A stretch of DNA of 64,000 nt from Desulforhopalus vacuolatus (GCF_016918505.1 NZ_JAFFPZ010000007.1:62001-126000); one strand, 5' to 3'. Shown: positions 8,758 to 17,776, numbered from the stretch's first letter. A program made the numbers and translations. The notes: generated by a model from the letters alone, not told the origin.

Positions 8758-9003
8758 AATAACAACGATATTTGGCGTGGCAGGCATTGCGTTTTCAGAA
8801 TGCATACTCATTTGGTCTTCGTGACGAAATATCGTCGAGACGTACGTGGCAGCTTTGCGGAAGTCTTAACCGACTTTGAAGCAGAGCGTGTGGAGTTCGA
8901 CGGAAAAACGCGTTGTGATCCCCTTTTTCCTGTGCTGGCAGTTGCGGCGATGCACCGATCAATAAAGGGTATATTGAAACAGTCTGCATCCCTTCATCTT
9001 TGA
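8758..9003 (+). pseudogene. tnpA: IS200/IS605 tnpA (Y1 transposase) remnant
   Basis: In frame with the ATG at 8800 the sequence reads NNNDIWRGRHCVFRMH then THLVFVTKYRR, the well-conserved start of Y1 (HUH) transposases. DFEAERVEFDGK follows after a deletion. The next segment, where the HVHLL metal motif should be, is degraded (KTRCDPLFPV), and the catalytic tyrosine region is missing. The last codons, from about 8986, already belong to a family B repeat. The element cannot transpose by itself. Confidence 0.75.
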
Positions 9004-9120
9004 GGCACAGGAAGAAATTTACCCGCCTGTGACTTTGATATCGGAGCCTGACGCTTCACTCCGAGGATAATGTTAACTCTAACGAAGAAAATGGGCGAAA
9101 GTGTGGTTCTTCAGGTACCC
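8986..9120 (-). repeat. Family B repeat copy
   Basis: It starts with a degraded end (GCATCCCTTCATC), contains GAGGCACAGGAAG and CTCCGAGGATAA core blocks, and ends with GGTTCTTCAGGTACCC, the inverted right end of the family. It interrupts the tail of the tnpA remnant. Confidence 0.65.
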
Positions 9121-9256
9121 TGTTCTTCGTCACTACAGAGAAGAACAGCAAACACCGGAAAAAGAAGGAATACCTTGAACGCCTTTGGCGTTTACGCTCT
9201 CTATCTTTAACCTGAACGGCGGGGGGACCGCACATTCAATTAAAACGCAGAGTATA

Positions 9257-10168
9257 ATGGAAAATGTGCAGAAAAAGATCTCTCCCCTGCAGTTATGGGT
9301 GCTGGCTGTCCGTCCGAAAACCCTGCCTGCTTCCGGCGGCCCTGTTGCTGTGGGTTGCGGATTGGCGCTGGCCTGTGGTGCGGGTGGAACACGTGTTCTT
9401 CTCCCGACGCTGGCCTGTTTCTTCTGTTCTGTGCTCCTGCAGATCGGGGTAAATCTTGCCAACGACTATTTCGATTTCAAAAGAGGAATAGACGGGGAAC
9501 AGCGGCAGGGACCCGTGCGGGTGACCCAGAGCGGGCTTATTCCACCGGAAAAAGTGCGTCTCGGCATGGTCTTTTCACTCATCCTCGCCGGGCTGATCTT
9601 TCTCTATCTTGCCGTGCTCGGCGGCTGGCCTGTTGTACTGGTAGGGGCGGCATCGCTGCTTGCGGCGCTGGCGTACAGCGGTGGACCATGGCCGCTGGCT
9701 TCTCACGGTCTGGGCGAGGTGTTTGCTTTTCTTTTCTACGGACCGGTGGGCGTGTGTGCCACGGCATATATTCTGCTTGGAAGCCTTCCTCTGCTCGCTC
9801 TGCCTGCATCGTTGCCACCGGGATTTCTCATTGCGGCGGTGATGGTAGTCAACAATCTGCGCGATATTGACACCGACCGGGCGGCGGGCAAGATCAGCCT
9901 CGCCGTGCGTCTTGGCCGCTGCCGCACGATTCAGCTTTACAAATCGCTGGTGTGGCTCAGTTATGTGGTGCCGCCGGTGCTGGCTGTTACCGGGCTGGCG
10001 GGACCCTTTGTGGTCTTGCCGCTTTTCACCGCGCTGCTCGCGCGGCGGGTGTGTGTGGTTATTGAGTGTGAACCTGGTGACAGTCTGAACGACCTGCTCG
10101 GAGATACGGCGCGGTTGTCGCTGCTTTACAGCATTATGCTTGCCTTCGGGCTTGGCTATAACTTTTGA
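9257..10168 (+). CDS. menA: 1,4-dihydroxy-2-naphthoate polyprenyltransferase
   Basis: It attaches the prenyl chain to dihydroxynaphthoate in menaquinone synthesis, in the inner membrane. The 303-residue product is highly hydrophobic with about eight membrane segments. The two aspartate-rich motifs of the UbiA superfamily are NLANDYFDFKRGID near residue 75 and NNLRDIDTDRAAGK near 200; the DYFDFK form is typical of MenA rather than UbiA. The ATG at 9257 (MENVQKK) is chosen because it begins the conserved part; the longer frame from 9185 reads through repeat-like sequence. It is 9 bases upstream of fabI. Menaquinone is the likely acceptor for the complex I encoded at 31-45 kb. Confidence 0.88.
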   Translation: MENVQKKISPLQLWVLAVRPKTLPASGGPVAVGCGLALACGAGGTRVLLPTLACFFCSVLLQIGVNLANDYFDFKRGIDGEQRQGPVRVTQSGLIPPEKVRLGMVFSLILAGLIFLYLAVLGGWPVVLVGAASLLAALAYSGGPWPLASHGLGEVFAFLFYGPVGVCATAYILLGSLPLLALPASLPPGFLIAAVMVVNNLRDIDTDRAAGKISLAVRLGRCRTIQLYKSLVWLSYVVPPVLAVTGLAGPFVVLPLFTALLARRVCVVIECEPGDSLNDLLGDTARLSLLYSIMLAFGLGYNF

Positions 10169-10177
10169 GGGGATCCC

Positions 10178-11005
10178 ATGGAAATAAGCTTTCTCGGCAT
10201 TGAACAGAAACGATTTGTTATCTTCGGACTGGCGAACAAGAAGTCGATGGCCTGCGTGATTGGCCGTACCCTCGTCTCCCGAGGGGCGAAGGTTATCCAT
10301 GTGGTGCGCTCCAGAGAGAGGGTGGAGGAGGCGAAAAAACTTTTTCCTGCATCGCGGGTCTTTGTCTGTGATGTGGAGGATGAAGCCAATGTCGTGCGGG
10401 TGCGGGATGAGATTGCCGAGTGGCTGAAGAGCGAGGGAAAGGATGCAAAGATCGACGGTATCATTCATTCCATTGCCTTCGCCAACTACTCTAAAGGGAT
10501 AAAGCCTTTTCACGAGACGGAAAAGGCGGACTTTCTGCAGGCGGTGAATATCTCATGCTTTTCACTGATCTCCATCGCCAAATATTTCAAGGATTTGCTG
10601 GAAAAAGATGCCTCGGTGGTGACCATTTCCATCTCCACGACGCGAATGGCAGCGGAAAACTATGGTTATATGGCTCCGGTGAAGGCCGCACTGGATTCTT
10701 CGCTGGTTTTTCTCGCCAAATCTTTCTCGGAGTTTTCGGAGGTGCGCTTTAACGCGGTGGCACCATCGTTGTTAAAAACCTCAGCTTCGGCAGGGATTCC
10801 GGGCTATGTTGATTCTTATCTCTATGCCGAGCAGGTGATTCCGCGCAAACGCGCGCTTGCTACCCAGGAGGCGGCCAACCTCGTGGTATTTCTCATGTCG
10901 CGGCGGTCGTCGGGAATCAACTGCCAGACGATGGTGGTAGATGCGGGAATGTCGGTGAACTATTTTGATAAAAATATTGTAAAGAAGGTTGTGTGCCCGG
11001 TTTGA
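10178..11005 (+). CDS. fabI: Enoyl-ACP reductase, FabI type
   Basis: A short-chain dehydrogenase-fold reductase for the last step of each fatty-acid elongation cycle. The protein has 275 residues. The Rossmann start [17 protein letters not shown] matches FabI (GxANxxSIAxxI). Catalytic Tyr and Lys are in [12 protein letters not shown], with the FabI spacing of six residues between the first tyrosine and the lysine. GAGGGG precedes the ATG, 9 bases after menA, so the pair is probably one transcript. No terminator follows; a nested repeat starts 9 bases after the stop. Confidence 0.88.
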   Translation: MEISFLGIEQKRFVIFGLANKKSMACVIGRTLVSRGAKVIHVVRSRERVEEAKKLFPASRVFVCDVEDEANVVRVRDEIAEWLKSEGKDAKIDGIIHSIAFANYSKGIKPFHETEKADFLQAVNISCFSLISIAKYFKDLLEKDASVVTISISTTRMAAENYGYMAPVKAALDSSLVFLAKSFSEFSEVRFNAVAPSLLKTSASAGIPGYVDSYLYAEQVIPRKRALATQEAANLVVFLMSRRSSGINCQTMVVDAGMSVNYFDKNIVKKVVCPV

Positions 11006-11013
11006 GGTATGAA

Positions 11014-11475
11014 GGGTACCTTGAATAATTGCCCATCATCTTCGTTAGAGTTAAATTTATCCTCGGCGAGAAGCGCCAGACTCCGGGAACTGCTGATTAC
11101 ACCGGTGATGAACGCCAGGCCGGTATACGTACATTTTACATTTGTATTGGCGGATTCAAAAGCAGGAGGGACGAAGAAAGGGAGAAAGGAGACGGGAGAC
11201 AGGAGGCAGGAAAAAGCAAAAGGTCTTTGTAGAGACGACCAATTTGGGCGTTTCCAGCACAACGGACGTTTTTACAATGAGATCAATTTTACAGCCTGTT
11301 TATCCATTCGTAATTGCCAAAAAAAGATGTCCACGCAGTCGTGTTCTCTGGTCAGTAAAAAATGTGATTGGTATAAGTACCTTCACGAAAATAATTTCTA
11401 AGGTATTAATATACCTGTGATAAATTTTTTCCTGTGCTTTGAATATGAGCGAATGCAGAATGTTTCAAGATACCC
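11014..11475 (+). repeat. Family B repeat split by a family A insertion
   Basis: The left end is GGGTACCTTGAATAATTG and the right end GAATGTTTCAAGATACCC. The left body (ATCTTCTTCGTTA, TTATCCTCGG) runs to about 11124, a family A element fills 11125-11374, and the right body (AAATTTTTTCCTGTGC, TTGAATATGAGCGAATG) resumes after it. The right end contains an ATG at 11439 in frame with the next gene. Confidence 0.75.
11125..11374 (+). repeat. Family A repeat nested in family B
   Basis: About 250 bases, from ATACGTACATTTTACATTTG to ATTGGTAT. It has the purine-rich module (GGGAGACAGGAGGCAGGAAA) and the right module (CCATTCGTAATTGCC, AAGATGTCCACGCAGTCG) shared with the copies near 14, 27, 30, 45, 48 and 63 kb. 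Confidence 0.75.
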
Positions 11476-11483
11476 GGAAAAAA

Positions 11484-11873
11484 ATGACAACAGAGAAACA
11501 GGCAGACAGAGATGAGCGTCTTGCTGCGGTGCTGGCGGAGTTTATTGCCGAGCGGCAGCCGGAAACGGAGTTTGAGCCGACGGAACCGCCCACTGAGGAG
11601 TGTTACAGCAGGGAAGAGCTGTCGGCGCTGATTGACAAACGGGTGAGTGAGGAAAACGCCGCGAAGATGCGCGTCCATATCAGGGGTTGTGCTCATTGCC
11701 GCAATCAGTGTATGAATATTGCCGTCCTGAAAATGGGTGCCATGCACAGCGGCGGGGGTATCGCGAAGAGGGTGAACGGCAGCTGCCTCGGCGTGGTGAC
11801 AGTTCTTGGCATGGCTATGGTGGCGGCCATTGTTTTTTTTAGTCACAAATTTATAAACACTCTTTTTCAATAA
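11484..11873 (+). CDS. Small membrane protein with anti-sigma-like zinc motif
   Basis: The product has 129 residues if it starts at the ATG at 11484, preceded by GGA. An earlier in-frame ATG at 11439 lies inside the family B repeat and would add 15 repeat-derived residues. The middle holds HIRGCAHCRNQC, an HxxxCxxC pattern like the HC2 zinc fingers of anti-sigma factors (ZAS). One membrane segment (about residues 100-120, VVTVLGMAMVAAIVFF) follows. No sigma-factor gene is adjacent, so the anti-sigma role is only a possibility. It is 15 bases upstream of pyrF and may share its transcript. Confidence 0.6.
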   Translation: MTTEKQADRDERLAAVLAEFIAERQPETEFEPTEPPTEECYSREELSALIDKRVSEENAAKMRVHIRGCAHCRNQCMNIAVLKMGAMHSGGGIAKRVNGSCLGVVTVLGMAMVAAIVFFSHKFINTLFQ

Positions 11874-11888
11874 CCCGCGAGGCAAAAG

Positions 11889-12596
11889 ATGAGCAATATC
11901 CCTTTGAATGAACGCATTATTGTAGCCCTGGATGTAGATACTCCCGAGGAGGCCAGGTCGATAGTAAAGCGTTGCGAGGCCCATACCTGCTACTTCAAGA
12001 TTGGTCTGCAGCTCTTTGTTGGCAGCTGGTTTGAGATGGTCGACTGGCTGGTGGACCGTGGCAACAAGGTGATGCTTGATCTAAAGTTTTTTGATATTCC
12101 CGAGACGGTGAAGAAGGCGGTGGGACAGGTGCGTGATCGCGGGGTAAGCCTGACTACCATCCACGGCAACGATGCTATTGTGCGGGCGGCGGTGGAAGCA
12201 AAGCAGGAAAGTGATATCAAGCTGCTGGCGATCACTGTACTCACCAGTTTTGGTGAGGAGGACATGCGTGCCATGGGTATGACGCAGTCGGTGGCCGATC
12301 TTGTCTTCTTCCGCGCCAGACGCGCCCTCGAACTGGGGTGTGACGGGGTTGTTTCTTCTGGACTGGAAGCGGAGAAGTTGCGCAGAGACCTGGGCAAAAA
12401 GCTGCTGATTGTTACTCCAGGGATCCGCCCCGGAGCCAACGTGCAGGATGGCAGCGATGATCAGAAGCGCATAGTCACCGCTGAAATGGCGATAAGGAAC
12501 GGTGCCAGTCACGTTGTTGTGGGGCGGCCGATCACCCGTTCCAGTGATCCGGCGGGAGTTATCATGAAGATGCAGGAAAAGATCGCGGCGATCTAA
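11889..12596 (+). CDS. pyrF: Orotidine 5'-phosphate decarboxylase
   Basis: It converts OMP to UMP, the last step of de novo pyrimidine synthesis. The 235-residue protein starts IIVALDVDTPEEA and has the catalytic DLKFFDIPETV (DxKxxDIP) near residue 65. The phosphate-binding end shows VTPGIRP and VVGRPIT. GAGG precedes the ATG. It is followed 10 bases later by trkH, an odd but probably co-transcribed partner. Confidence 0.95.
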   Translation: MSNIPLNERIIVALDVDTPEEARSIVKRCEAHTCYFKIGLQLFVGSWFEMVDWLVDRGNKVMLDLKFFDIPETVKKAVGQVRDRGVSLTTIHGNDAIVRAAVEAKQESDIKLLAITVLTSFGEEDMRAMGMTQSVADLVFFRARRALELGCDGVVSSGLEAEKLRRDLGKKLLIVTPGIRPGANVQDGSDDQKRIVTAEMAIRNGASHVVVGRPITRSSDPAGVIMKMQEKIAAI

Positions 12597-12606
12597 AGCC
12601 AGGCCT

Positions 12607-14067
12607 ATGAATTATAAATCTATCGCCAACGTCTTCGGCACCCTGCTGATTGTTACCGGCTGTTCGATGACGTTGCCCGTGATTTGCTCGCTGATCTATC
12701 GGGAGGACGATCTCCTCTCTTTTCTTTTTTCGATGTTCATCATTCTCGCCCTCGGTCTGCCGCTTAAACGCTTGTTTCGCGGGGCGAGGGTGCTTACCTT
12801 CCGTGATTCGATCTTTATCGCCACCTTCGGCTGGATCGTTATTTCCGCAGTTTCCACCTTTCCCTTTCTGTTTCACGGCAGTATCTCCACCTTTACCGAT
12901 GCCTTCTTTGAGATGATGTCCGGTTACACCACCACCGGTGCCACCATTCTTCCGGATATCGAGATTGTGCCTCATGGCCTGCTTTTCTGGCGCAGCCAGA
13001 CTCATCTGCTCGGCGGCATGGGGTTTCTCACCCTTACGCTGCTCTTTCTTCCCCACGGAGTGGGGTCGATGCGGATCTTCCGGGCGGAATCAAGTCCCGG
13101 TCAGGTGATCACCGGCGACAAGTTTAAAGCACGTAACAAGGATACCATGGCCTGGCTGTGGGGAATATATATCTTCCTCAACGTGGCTGAGACGCTGTTA
13201 CTGCTGGGGGGAGGAATGAATTTATTTGATTCCCTGTGTCACGCCTTCGGGACGATCTCAACCTCCGGCTATTCGACGAAAAATATATCGGTGGGCTACT
13301 ACGATTCGGCGTGGATTGACTGGGTAACTACTTTTTTCATGTTCTGCGGCGGCACGACCTTTATCCTCTTCTACTATATCCTCTGCGGAAACTGGAAAGG
13401 GGTGCGGGAAAACACAGAGCTGCGCTGGTATTTCGGTTTCACCCTCTTCTTCTGCCTCGGCGTGAGCTTCAGTCTCTACACACAGGGGATCTATGAGAGC
13501 TTCACGAACTGTCTGCGCTTTGGCTGTTTCCAGGTAGTCTCCATCCTGACGACTACCGGTTTCACTACCGCCAATTATGAGCTGTGGCCGCAGCTCGCGC
13601 AGATGCTGCTCTTTACCGTCTGCTTCATCGGTGCCTGTGCCGGTTCTACCACCAGCGGTATCAAGATTGTTCACTATGTGGTGATTTTACAGTGGATGTA
13701 CCACACCGTGAAACGGATGTTTCTGCAGCCGATGTCGATGGTGACCCTGCACCTCAACGGGAGGTCGGTGGATGCCGGAATCGTCGATCTTTCCGTGTGC
13801 TACTTTATAATCAACATCCTGCTGGTGCTTTTCGGTGGCTGTGTCATTTCACTGCTTGAGCCGCAGGTCAGTTTCTTTGGCTCAATGTCATCAGTGATCT
13901 CCAGTCTAATGAATATCGGCCCTGGTTTCGGCGAGGTCGGTCCGAGTGAGAACTATGCCTTTTTCTCAGTGGCGAGCAAGTGGTTTCTGTCGTGGAACAT
14001 GCTGGTGGGACGTCTGGAGATGTTCTCCGCGCTGGCCGTTTTCTATCCTGCATTCTGGAAGAAGTAA
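12607..14067 (+). CDS. trkH: Trk-type potassium uptake channel subunit
   Basis: The integral membrane pore subunit of Trk K+ uptake, 486 residues with four membrane-pore-membrane repeats. The four filter loops are visible: SGYTTTGATI, STSGYSTKNIS, TTTGFTTANY and MNIGPGFGEVG, each with the key glycine. It works with the cytosolic TrkA nucleotide-binding ring; a trkA gene lies on the opposite strand at 14952-16376. AGG precedes the ATG 10 bases after pyrF. No terminator is visible; a family A repeat starts 29 bases after the stop. Confidence 0.93.
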   Translation: MNYKSIANVFGTLLIVTGCSMTLPVICSLIYREDDLLSFLFSMFIILALGLPLKRLFRGARVLTFRDSIFIATFGWIVISAVSTFPFLFHGSISTFTDAFFEMMSGYTTTGATILPDIEIVPHGLLFWRSQTHLLGGMGFLTLTLLFLPHGVGSMRIFRAESSPGQVITGDKFKARNKDTMAWLWGIYIFLNVAETLLLLGGGMNLFDSLCHAFGTISTSGYSTKNISVGYYDSAWIDWVTTFFMFCGGTTFILFYYILCGNWKGVRENTELRWYFGFTLFFCLGVSFSLYTQGIYESFTNCLRFGCFQVVSILTTTGFTTANYELWPQLAQMLLFTVCFIGACAGSTTSGIKIVHYVVILQWMYHTVKRMFLQPMSMVTLHLNGRSVDAGIVDLSVCYFIINILLVLFGGCVISLLEPQVSFFGSMSSVISSLMNIGPGFGEVGPSENYAFFSVASKWFLSWNMLVGRLEMFSALAVFYPAFWKK

Positions 14068-14096
14068 GGCGGGACAGGAGAAAGGGAAAAGCGGTA

Positions 14097-14433
14097 ATAC
14101 CATTCCTATTAAGTTGTGACCGTGCTAAATACCATTTTCACTTTCTATTGACGAATTCAAAGGCAGGGGGATGGGAGACAGGAGAAAGGAGACAGGGAAA
14201 AGCAAAAGACGGAACAGCGAAAAACTTTTTGCCAACGAATAAAAGCTCTAATCATGCGAATAAAGGCAAAAAACTTTAAGAAGTTACGCTTTTATAAAAA
14301 ATGCCCTTTTTCGCATGATTAGACTGTTTCTATTAAGTTATGCTCTTTTTACATCCTGTTGATTCATTCGTAATCACAAAAAAAGATGTCCACGCAGTCG
14401 CGCTCTCTGATCAATACAAAATGGAAATGGTAT
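14097..14433 (+). repeat. Family A repeat, 337 bases
   Basis: It begins ATACCATTCCTATTAAGTTG and ends GGAAATGGTAT. A second internal ATACCATT lies 32 bases in (ATACCATTTTCACTTTC), so the left end is doubled. The interior carries the purine tract and a third start-like block (TTTCTATTAAGTTATGCTC) near 14330, indicating a composite of modules. It fills the gap between trkH and the lipoprotein gene and stops 4 bases from the latter's stop codon. Short open frames inside are not credible genes. Confidence 0.8.
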
Positions 14434-14437
14434 AACT

Positions 14438-14908
14438 TTATTTTGTATCAAGGCTCAGTGCTGAATTCAACGTACCCTCTTCCTTGAAATGCAGTGTCGG
14501 AGAAAAACGGCCGGTATCGATTTTGGCAGTGAACGTGTATGTGAAGGAGCTTTTACCGCTGGAAAGCAGCTGGTTGAAGAGTTTAATACTGCCGCCGAGG
14601 TTGATGCCGGAGACGAGTTTGAGCTCCTCCTGGCCATACTCTTTGACGGTGGGCAGGTCGTTGGCGACGCCGGTGAGAATTTTATTGTTGTTCAGGCTGA
14701 CGGAGTAGACAATGCCTTCAAGGGGCAGTGGGGTGCGGTTGGGATTGAGAACCTGCAGACCGATCTCAAAGCGGGGAAGAATACCGTTGGAGGGCAGTAT
14801 GCGGATACTGGTCAGGCCGACGGCGGGCTTTTCCCAGCCGGGATGAAGAGTTGCACAACCACCGAGGAAGAAAAGTGCGAGAAGGAGTGAAAGAAGTTGT
14901 TTTTGCAT
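14438..14908 (-). CDS. LEA14/WHy-domain lipoprotein
   Basis: A 156-residue putative outer- or inner-membrane lipoprotein. It starts with a signal peptide and lipobox FLGGC, followed by a domain resembling the water-stress LEA type 2 (WHy) fold: LTSIRILPSNGILPRFEIGL then LQVLNPNRTPLPLEG, where the NPN turn is characteristic. Such proteins are linked to envelope or desiccation stress, without a defined reaction. The ATG at 14908 is chosen to place the signal peptide at the N-terminus; the longer frame to 15019 overlaps trkA. It lies 43 bases downstream of trkA on the same strand. Confidence 0.75.
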   Translation of the reverse strand: MQKQLLSLLLALFFLGGCATLHPGWEKPAVGLTSIRILPSNGILPRFEIGLQVLNPNRTPLPLEGIVYSVSLNNNKILTGVANDLPTVKEYGQEELKLVSGINLGGSIKLFNQLLSSGKSSFTYTFTAKIDTGRFSPTLHFKEEGTLNSALSLDTK

Positions 14909-14951
14909 GGTTTTTCTTTTTGTCTTATAAAGAATACAGGGGAGTAAAAAT

Positions 14952-16376
14952 CTAACCGCGGAATAATTTCCTGACATCTTTAAGGAGCATTGACGGGCAG
15001 ATGACAACCACAGGCTCATTGGCCTCTATCTGGGTGTCGCCCATGGCGATTTCCCATTCGCCCTGGCGGCGGATGGCGCCAATAATCATCTTGTCGCGGA
15101 AGATGGGATCCAGTTTGGAAAGCGGTTTACGGGTGACAGGCGCCTTTGGCATGGGGGTGAGTTCTACCACTTCAACATCGAAGCCGTGGAGGTGGGCCAC
15201 GGAGTGGAATTCGCTGCTGCGAATGAATTTTACAATTTCGTTAGCCGCCAGTACCTTCTTGTTCAGGGCAATGTCAGTGCCCGTGGATGCGGCGAGGATG
15301 AGGTAGTCCTCTTTGCCGACGAGGGAGATGGTGTGCAGTTTTTTCTTTTTCCTCTTCTCATCCGTCTCTTCGCCGTCATCTTCAATCGAATAGAGATGTT
15401 TGCCGAGCAGGCTGGCCATGATGTTGGTCTCATTGTCGCCGGTGCAGGTTACAAGGGTGTCCGCCGCCTGTACGCCAGCCTCGGCGAGGACATCAAGCCG
15501 GGAGCCGTCGCCGTGGAGGAGTTCCACGCCCTTAAGCTGTTCGGAAAGGAGCTTTGCCCGGTCCGCATCTTTTTCCAGCAGGGTAACCTCTACCTGTTTG
15601 TTGAGAAGTTCAGCTACCCGTGCACCGACGAGTCCGCCGCCAAGGAGGAGGACCCTCTGCTGTCGTTTCTGGGCGGTGGAGGTGAATTCCAGTACCTGAT
15701 TACGGAAGGCAGCAGGGAACATGATGGCGATATGATCGCCGGGATGCAGTTTCTGCTGACCGTAGGGGATGATAGTGCGGATGCCCCGGGTGATGGCCGC
15801 TACCCGGAAAGGGATATCATGGTATCGCGCGGCAAGTTTCTGCAGGGTCAGCCCGGCGATAGGGGAACGGGCGGCGATCCCGGTGGCGAGGATGAGGATT
15901 TTACTTTCGGCCAGTTCGATGATTTCGTTGCTGTCACTGGTCTGAATGATGCGGACAATCTCCTGTGAAACCAGTTCCTCAGGGTGAATAATGAGGTCAA
16001 GATTGAGATCTTCTGCCGTGAGCAGCGAGTCCGGCTGACCGAATTCAAGGGAGCGAACCCGGGCAATCTTGCGTGGAATGCCGAGGTGATGGGCGATGTG
16101 GGCGGCCATCATGTTCACAGCGTCGTTGTCGGTGACGGCGATCATGTAATCCATCTGTTCGACTCCGGCGTTCTTCCAGCAGCGGATGCTCATGGCATCC
16201 CCCAGAATGAGGCGGGCGTCAATCTGACTTTCGGCGAAGGCGATAAGTTGTGGGTTGGACTCAATAATGGTCACCGCCTGTTCGTCATCAATGAGACGTT
16301 TGGCCAGATAGAGACCGACACCGCCGAGGCCGAGGATGAGGATGTTTTCGCTTTTATTGCGCTGTTTGCCGAACAT
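14952..16376 (-). CDS. trkA: Trk system K+ uptake regulator TrkA
   Basis: The cytosolic NAD(H)/ATP-sensing subunit that gates TrkH. It has 474 residues in two repeats of TrkA_N plus TrkA_C. The first Rossmann motif is ILGLGGVGLYLA near residue 15, with an acidic residue after the second strand (IIESNP); the second is LLLGGGLVGARVAE near 235. Between the second N and C domains is a charged insert (EETDEKRKKKK). The ATG at 16376 has AGGGA 9 bases upstream. The CDF gene ends 1 base before it, so the two are coupled. It is unlinked in orientation from trkH. Confidence 0.9.
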   Translation of the reverse strand: MFGKQRNKSENILILGLGGVGLYLAKRLIDDEQAVTIIESNPQLIAFAESQIDARLILGDAMSIRCWKNAGVEQMDYMIAVTDNDAVNMMAAHIAHHLGIPRKIARVRSLEFGQPDSLLTAEDLNLDLIIHPEELVSQEIVRIIQTSDSNEIIELAESKILILATGIAARSPIAGLTLQKLAARYHDIPFRVAAITRGIRTIIPYGQQKLHPGDHIAIMFPAAFRNQVLEFTSTAQKRQQRVLLLGGGLVGARVAELLNKQVEVTLLEKDADRAKLLSEQLKGVELLHGDGSRLDVLAEAGVQAADTLVTCTGDNETNIMASLLGKHLYSIEDDGEETDEKRKKKKLHTISLVGKEDYLILAASTGTDIALNKKVLAANEIVKFIRSSEFHSVAHLHGFDVEVVELTPMPKAPVTRKPLSKLDPIFRDKMIIGAIRRQGEWEIAMGDTQIEANEPVVVICPSMLLKDVRKLFRG

Positions 16377-16377
16377 A

Positions 16378-17343
16378 TCAGGGTTCCCTGGTGAGAGGTA
16401 TGCATCGTTTCTGTGGCGGAGTTTCGTTGCGAAAGCATTTTGCCGGATGATAGTGGACGAAGACCCGGCGGACGATGTCCAGTTCACTCATTATTTTTTT
16501 CTCCACCCTGGTCGCCACGACATTACCCTCGGCTACCCAGAGGGTCGGGTGAACACCAATGACAACGTTAAGCACAATGTAGACACCAAAACGGTGGCCG
16601 GTGATCTCTTCAACATCAATCACCTGCGGGATTTCTTTAATCATGTTGCGGATTCTTTCGGTGAGTTCGGCTCCCGGGCTGCTGTTCATCAGATCGGTGG
16701 AAGCGTCGCGGACGATGTCGATGCCGGTGAAGAGAATAATGATCGCGACGACTGCGCCTGCGAGGGGATCAACCCAGGGGTACCCTTCTCTGCTGAAGAA
16801 GATGCCGAGGGCGGCGGCGAAAGAGGAGAGGGTATCGTTACGGTGGTCGGTGGCGAGAACCAGCAGCATATTGTTGCCGCTCTCACGACCAAGTCTCCGT
16901 GTATAAAGCCAGAGAAAGAGTTTCAGGACGATGGTGCCGACGGCAACATACAGGGCGAGACTCAATTCGGAATGCTCCGGTGCGGTGCCCCGGAACTGGC
17001 CGATGACGCTGCTGATCGCCGACCAGAATATGGAGATGCCGGTGGCCATAATGAAGGAGCCGACAGCAACGGCGGCGATGGACTCCATGCGGTCGTGGCC
17101 GTAGGGATGTTCCTTGTCGGCGGGACGTGCGGAGATTTGCATGAAGATTTTTACTACAATACCGTAAGCGACGTCGGAGATGGAGTTGATGCCGTCGGCG
17201 AGCAGTGCCGGGCTGTGGGCGGTGAGGCCGACGACGGTCTTGATGATCGCCAGAAAGGTGTTGGCGAACAGACCAATGTTGACCCCAAACATCCCTTTGC
17301 GGGTGCGTTCCGCTCCGGGCAGGATCTTTGACTCATCAGTCAT
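16378..17343 (-). CDS. Cation diffusion facilitator family transporter
   Basis: An inner-membrane divalent metal efflux protein (321 residues) that exchanges metal for protons. Six membrane segments come first, with the transport-site residues in LLADGINSISDVA (DxxxxxxD) and ATDHRNDTLSS (HxxxD). A cytosolic ferredoxin-like C-domain of about 90 residues follows, with the ending VHYHPAK. The ATG at 17343 is preceded by a G-rich stretch. It overlaps the end of a broken surE frame. The metal cannot be read from the sequence; the family handles Zn, Fe, Mn, Co or Cd. Confidence 0.87.
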   Translation of the reverse strand: MTDESKILPGAERTRKGMFGVNIGLFANTFLAIIKTVVGLTAHSPALLADGINSISDVAYGIVVKIFMQISARPADKEHPYGHDRMESIAAVAVGSFIMATGISIFWSAISSVIGQFRGTAPEHSELSLALYVAVGTIVLKLFLWLYTRRLGRESGNNMLLVLATDHRNDTLSSFAAALGIFFSREGYPWVDPLAGAVVAIIILFTGIDIVRDASTDLMNSSPGAELTERIRNMIKEIPQVIDVEEITGHRFGVYIVLNVVIGVHPTLWVAEGNVVATRVEKKIMSELDIVRRVFVHYHPAKCFRNETPPQKRCIPLTREP

Positions 17344-17725
17344 CAAAACCCCCACTGTTTCCGAAAAAAGCGGAGAAATTCGTGGCTGGTGTGCTCGATG
17401 TGGAAACAGTGCCAGAGCAGGTGATGTTATCTCCGAGGTCAGGTTCGAGGTTGAAATCGGAAACAACTAGAGCTGGCGGTTCCCGGAGTACTTTGCTGAG
17501 GCTGGACACCACGCAGTCAGCGGCGATGCTGTTGACATTGTAACGGGCTGCGCCGTGGCGGGTGAGATTCAGCGGCCGATTGATCGTCAGGGAGAGGGAG
17601 GCTGCGAAGTTGTTACGGTTTGGTATGACAATAACCGTGTTGCCCGGCGTTGTCATGGCGGCTTCGAAGGCCGCAAAACGGGGGGTGTGAAGACCTTCGT
17701 CGCTGGTGATGAGAATTGTGGTCAT
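17336..17725 (-). pseudogene. surE: Truncated, degraded surE remnant
   Basis: SurE is a 5'/3'-nucleotidase of about 250 residues; this frame has 129 codons. It starts MTTILITSDEGLHTPRF (family: ILxTNDDGxxAPG), then SLSLTINRPLNL, SIAADCVVSSL (family: GTPADCV) and LVVSDFNLEPDLGDN, SGTV (family: LVVSGINxGxNxGxD, YSGTV). The metal-site pair DD is DE and the asparagine loop is altered. After SGTVS all similarity ends. In another frame the final bases read HHLLWHCFHIEHTSHEFL up to a TGA that overlaps the CDF start as TGATG, suggesting the 3' end of a different lost gene was fused here. Confidence 0.65.
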
Positions 17726-17776
17726 CCCTGTTTTCCTTTTATGACAGGAAATCCCTGCCTTGTCACGATTAATCCC

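Noticed and set aside
17343-17466. N-terminal extension of the CDF transporter to 17466
   Set aside because: The extra residues overlap the surE remnant in another frame, lack transporter similarity, and a better start lies at 17343.
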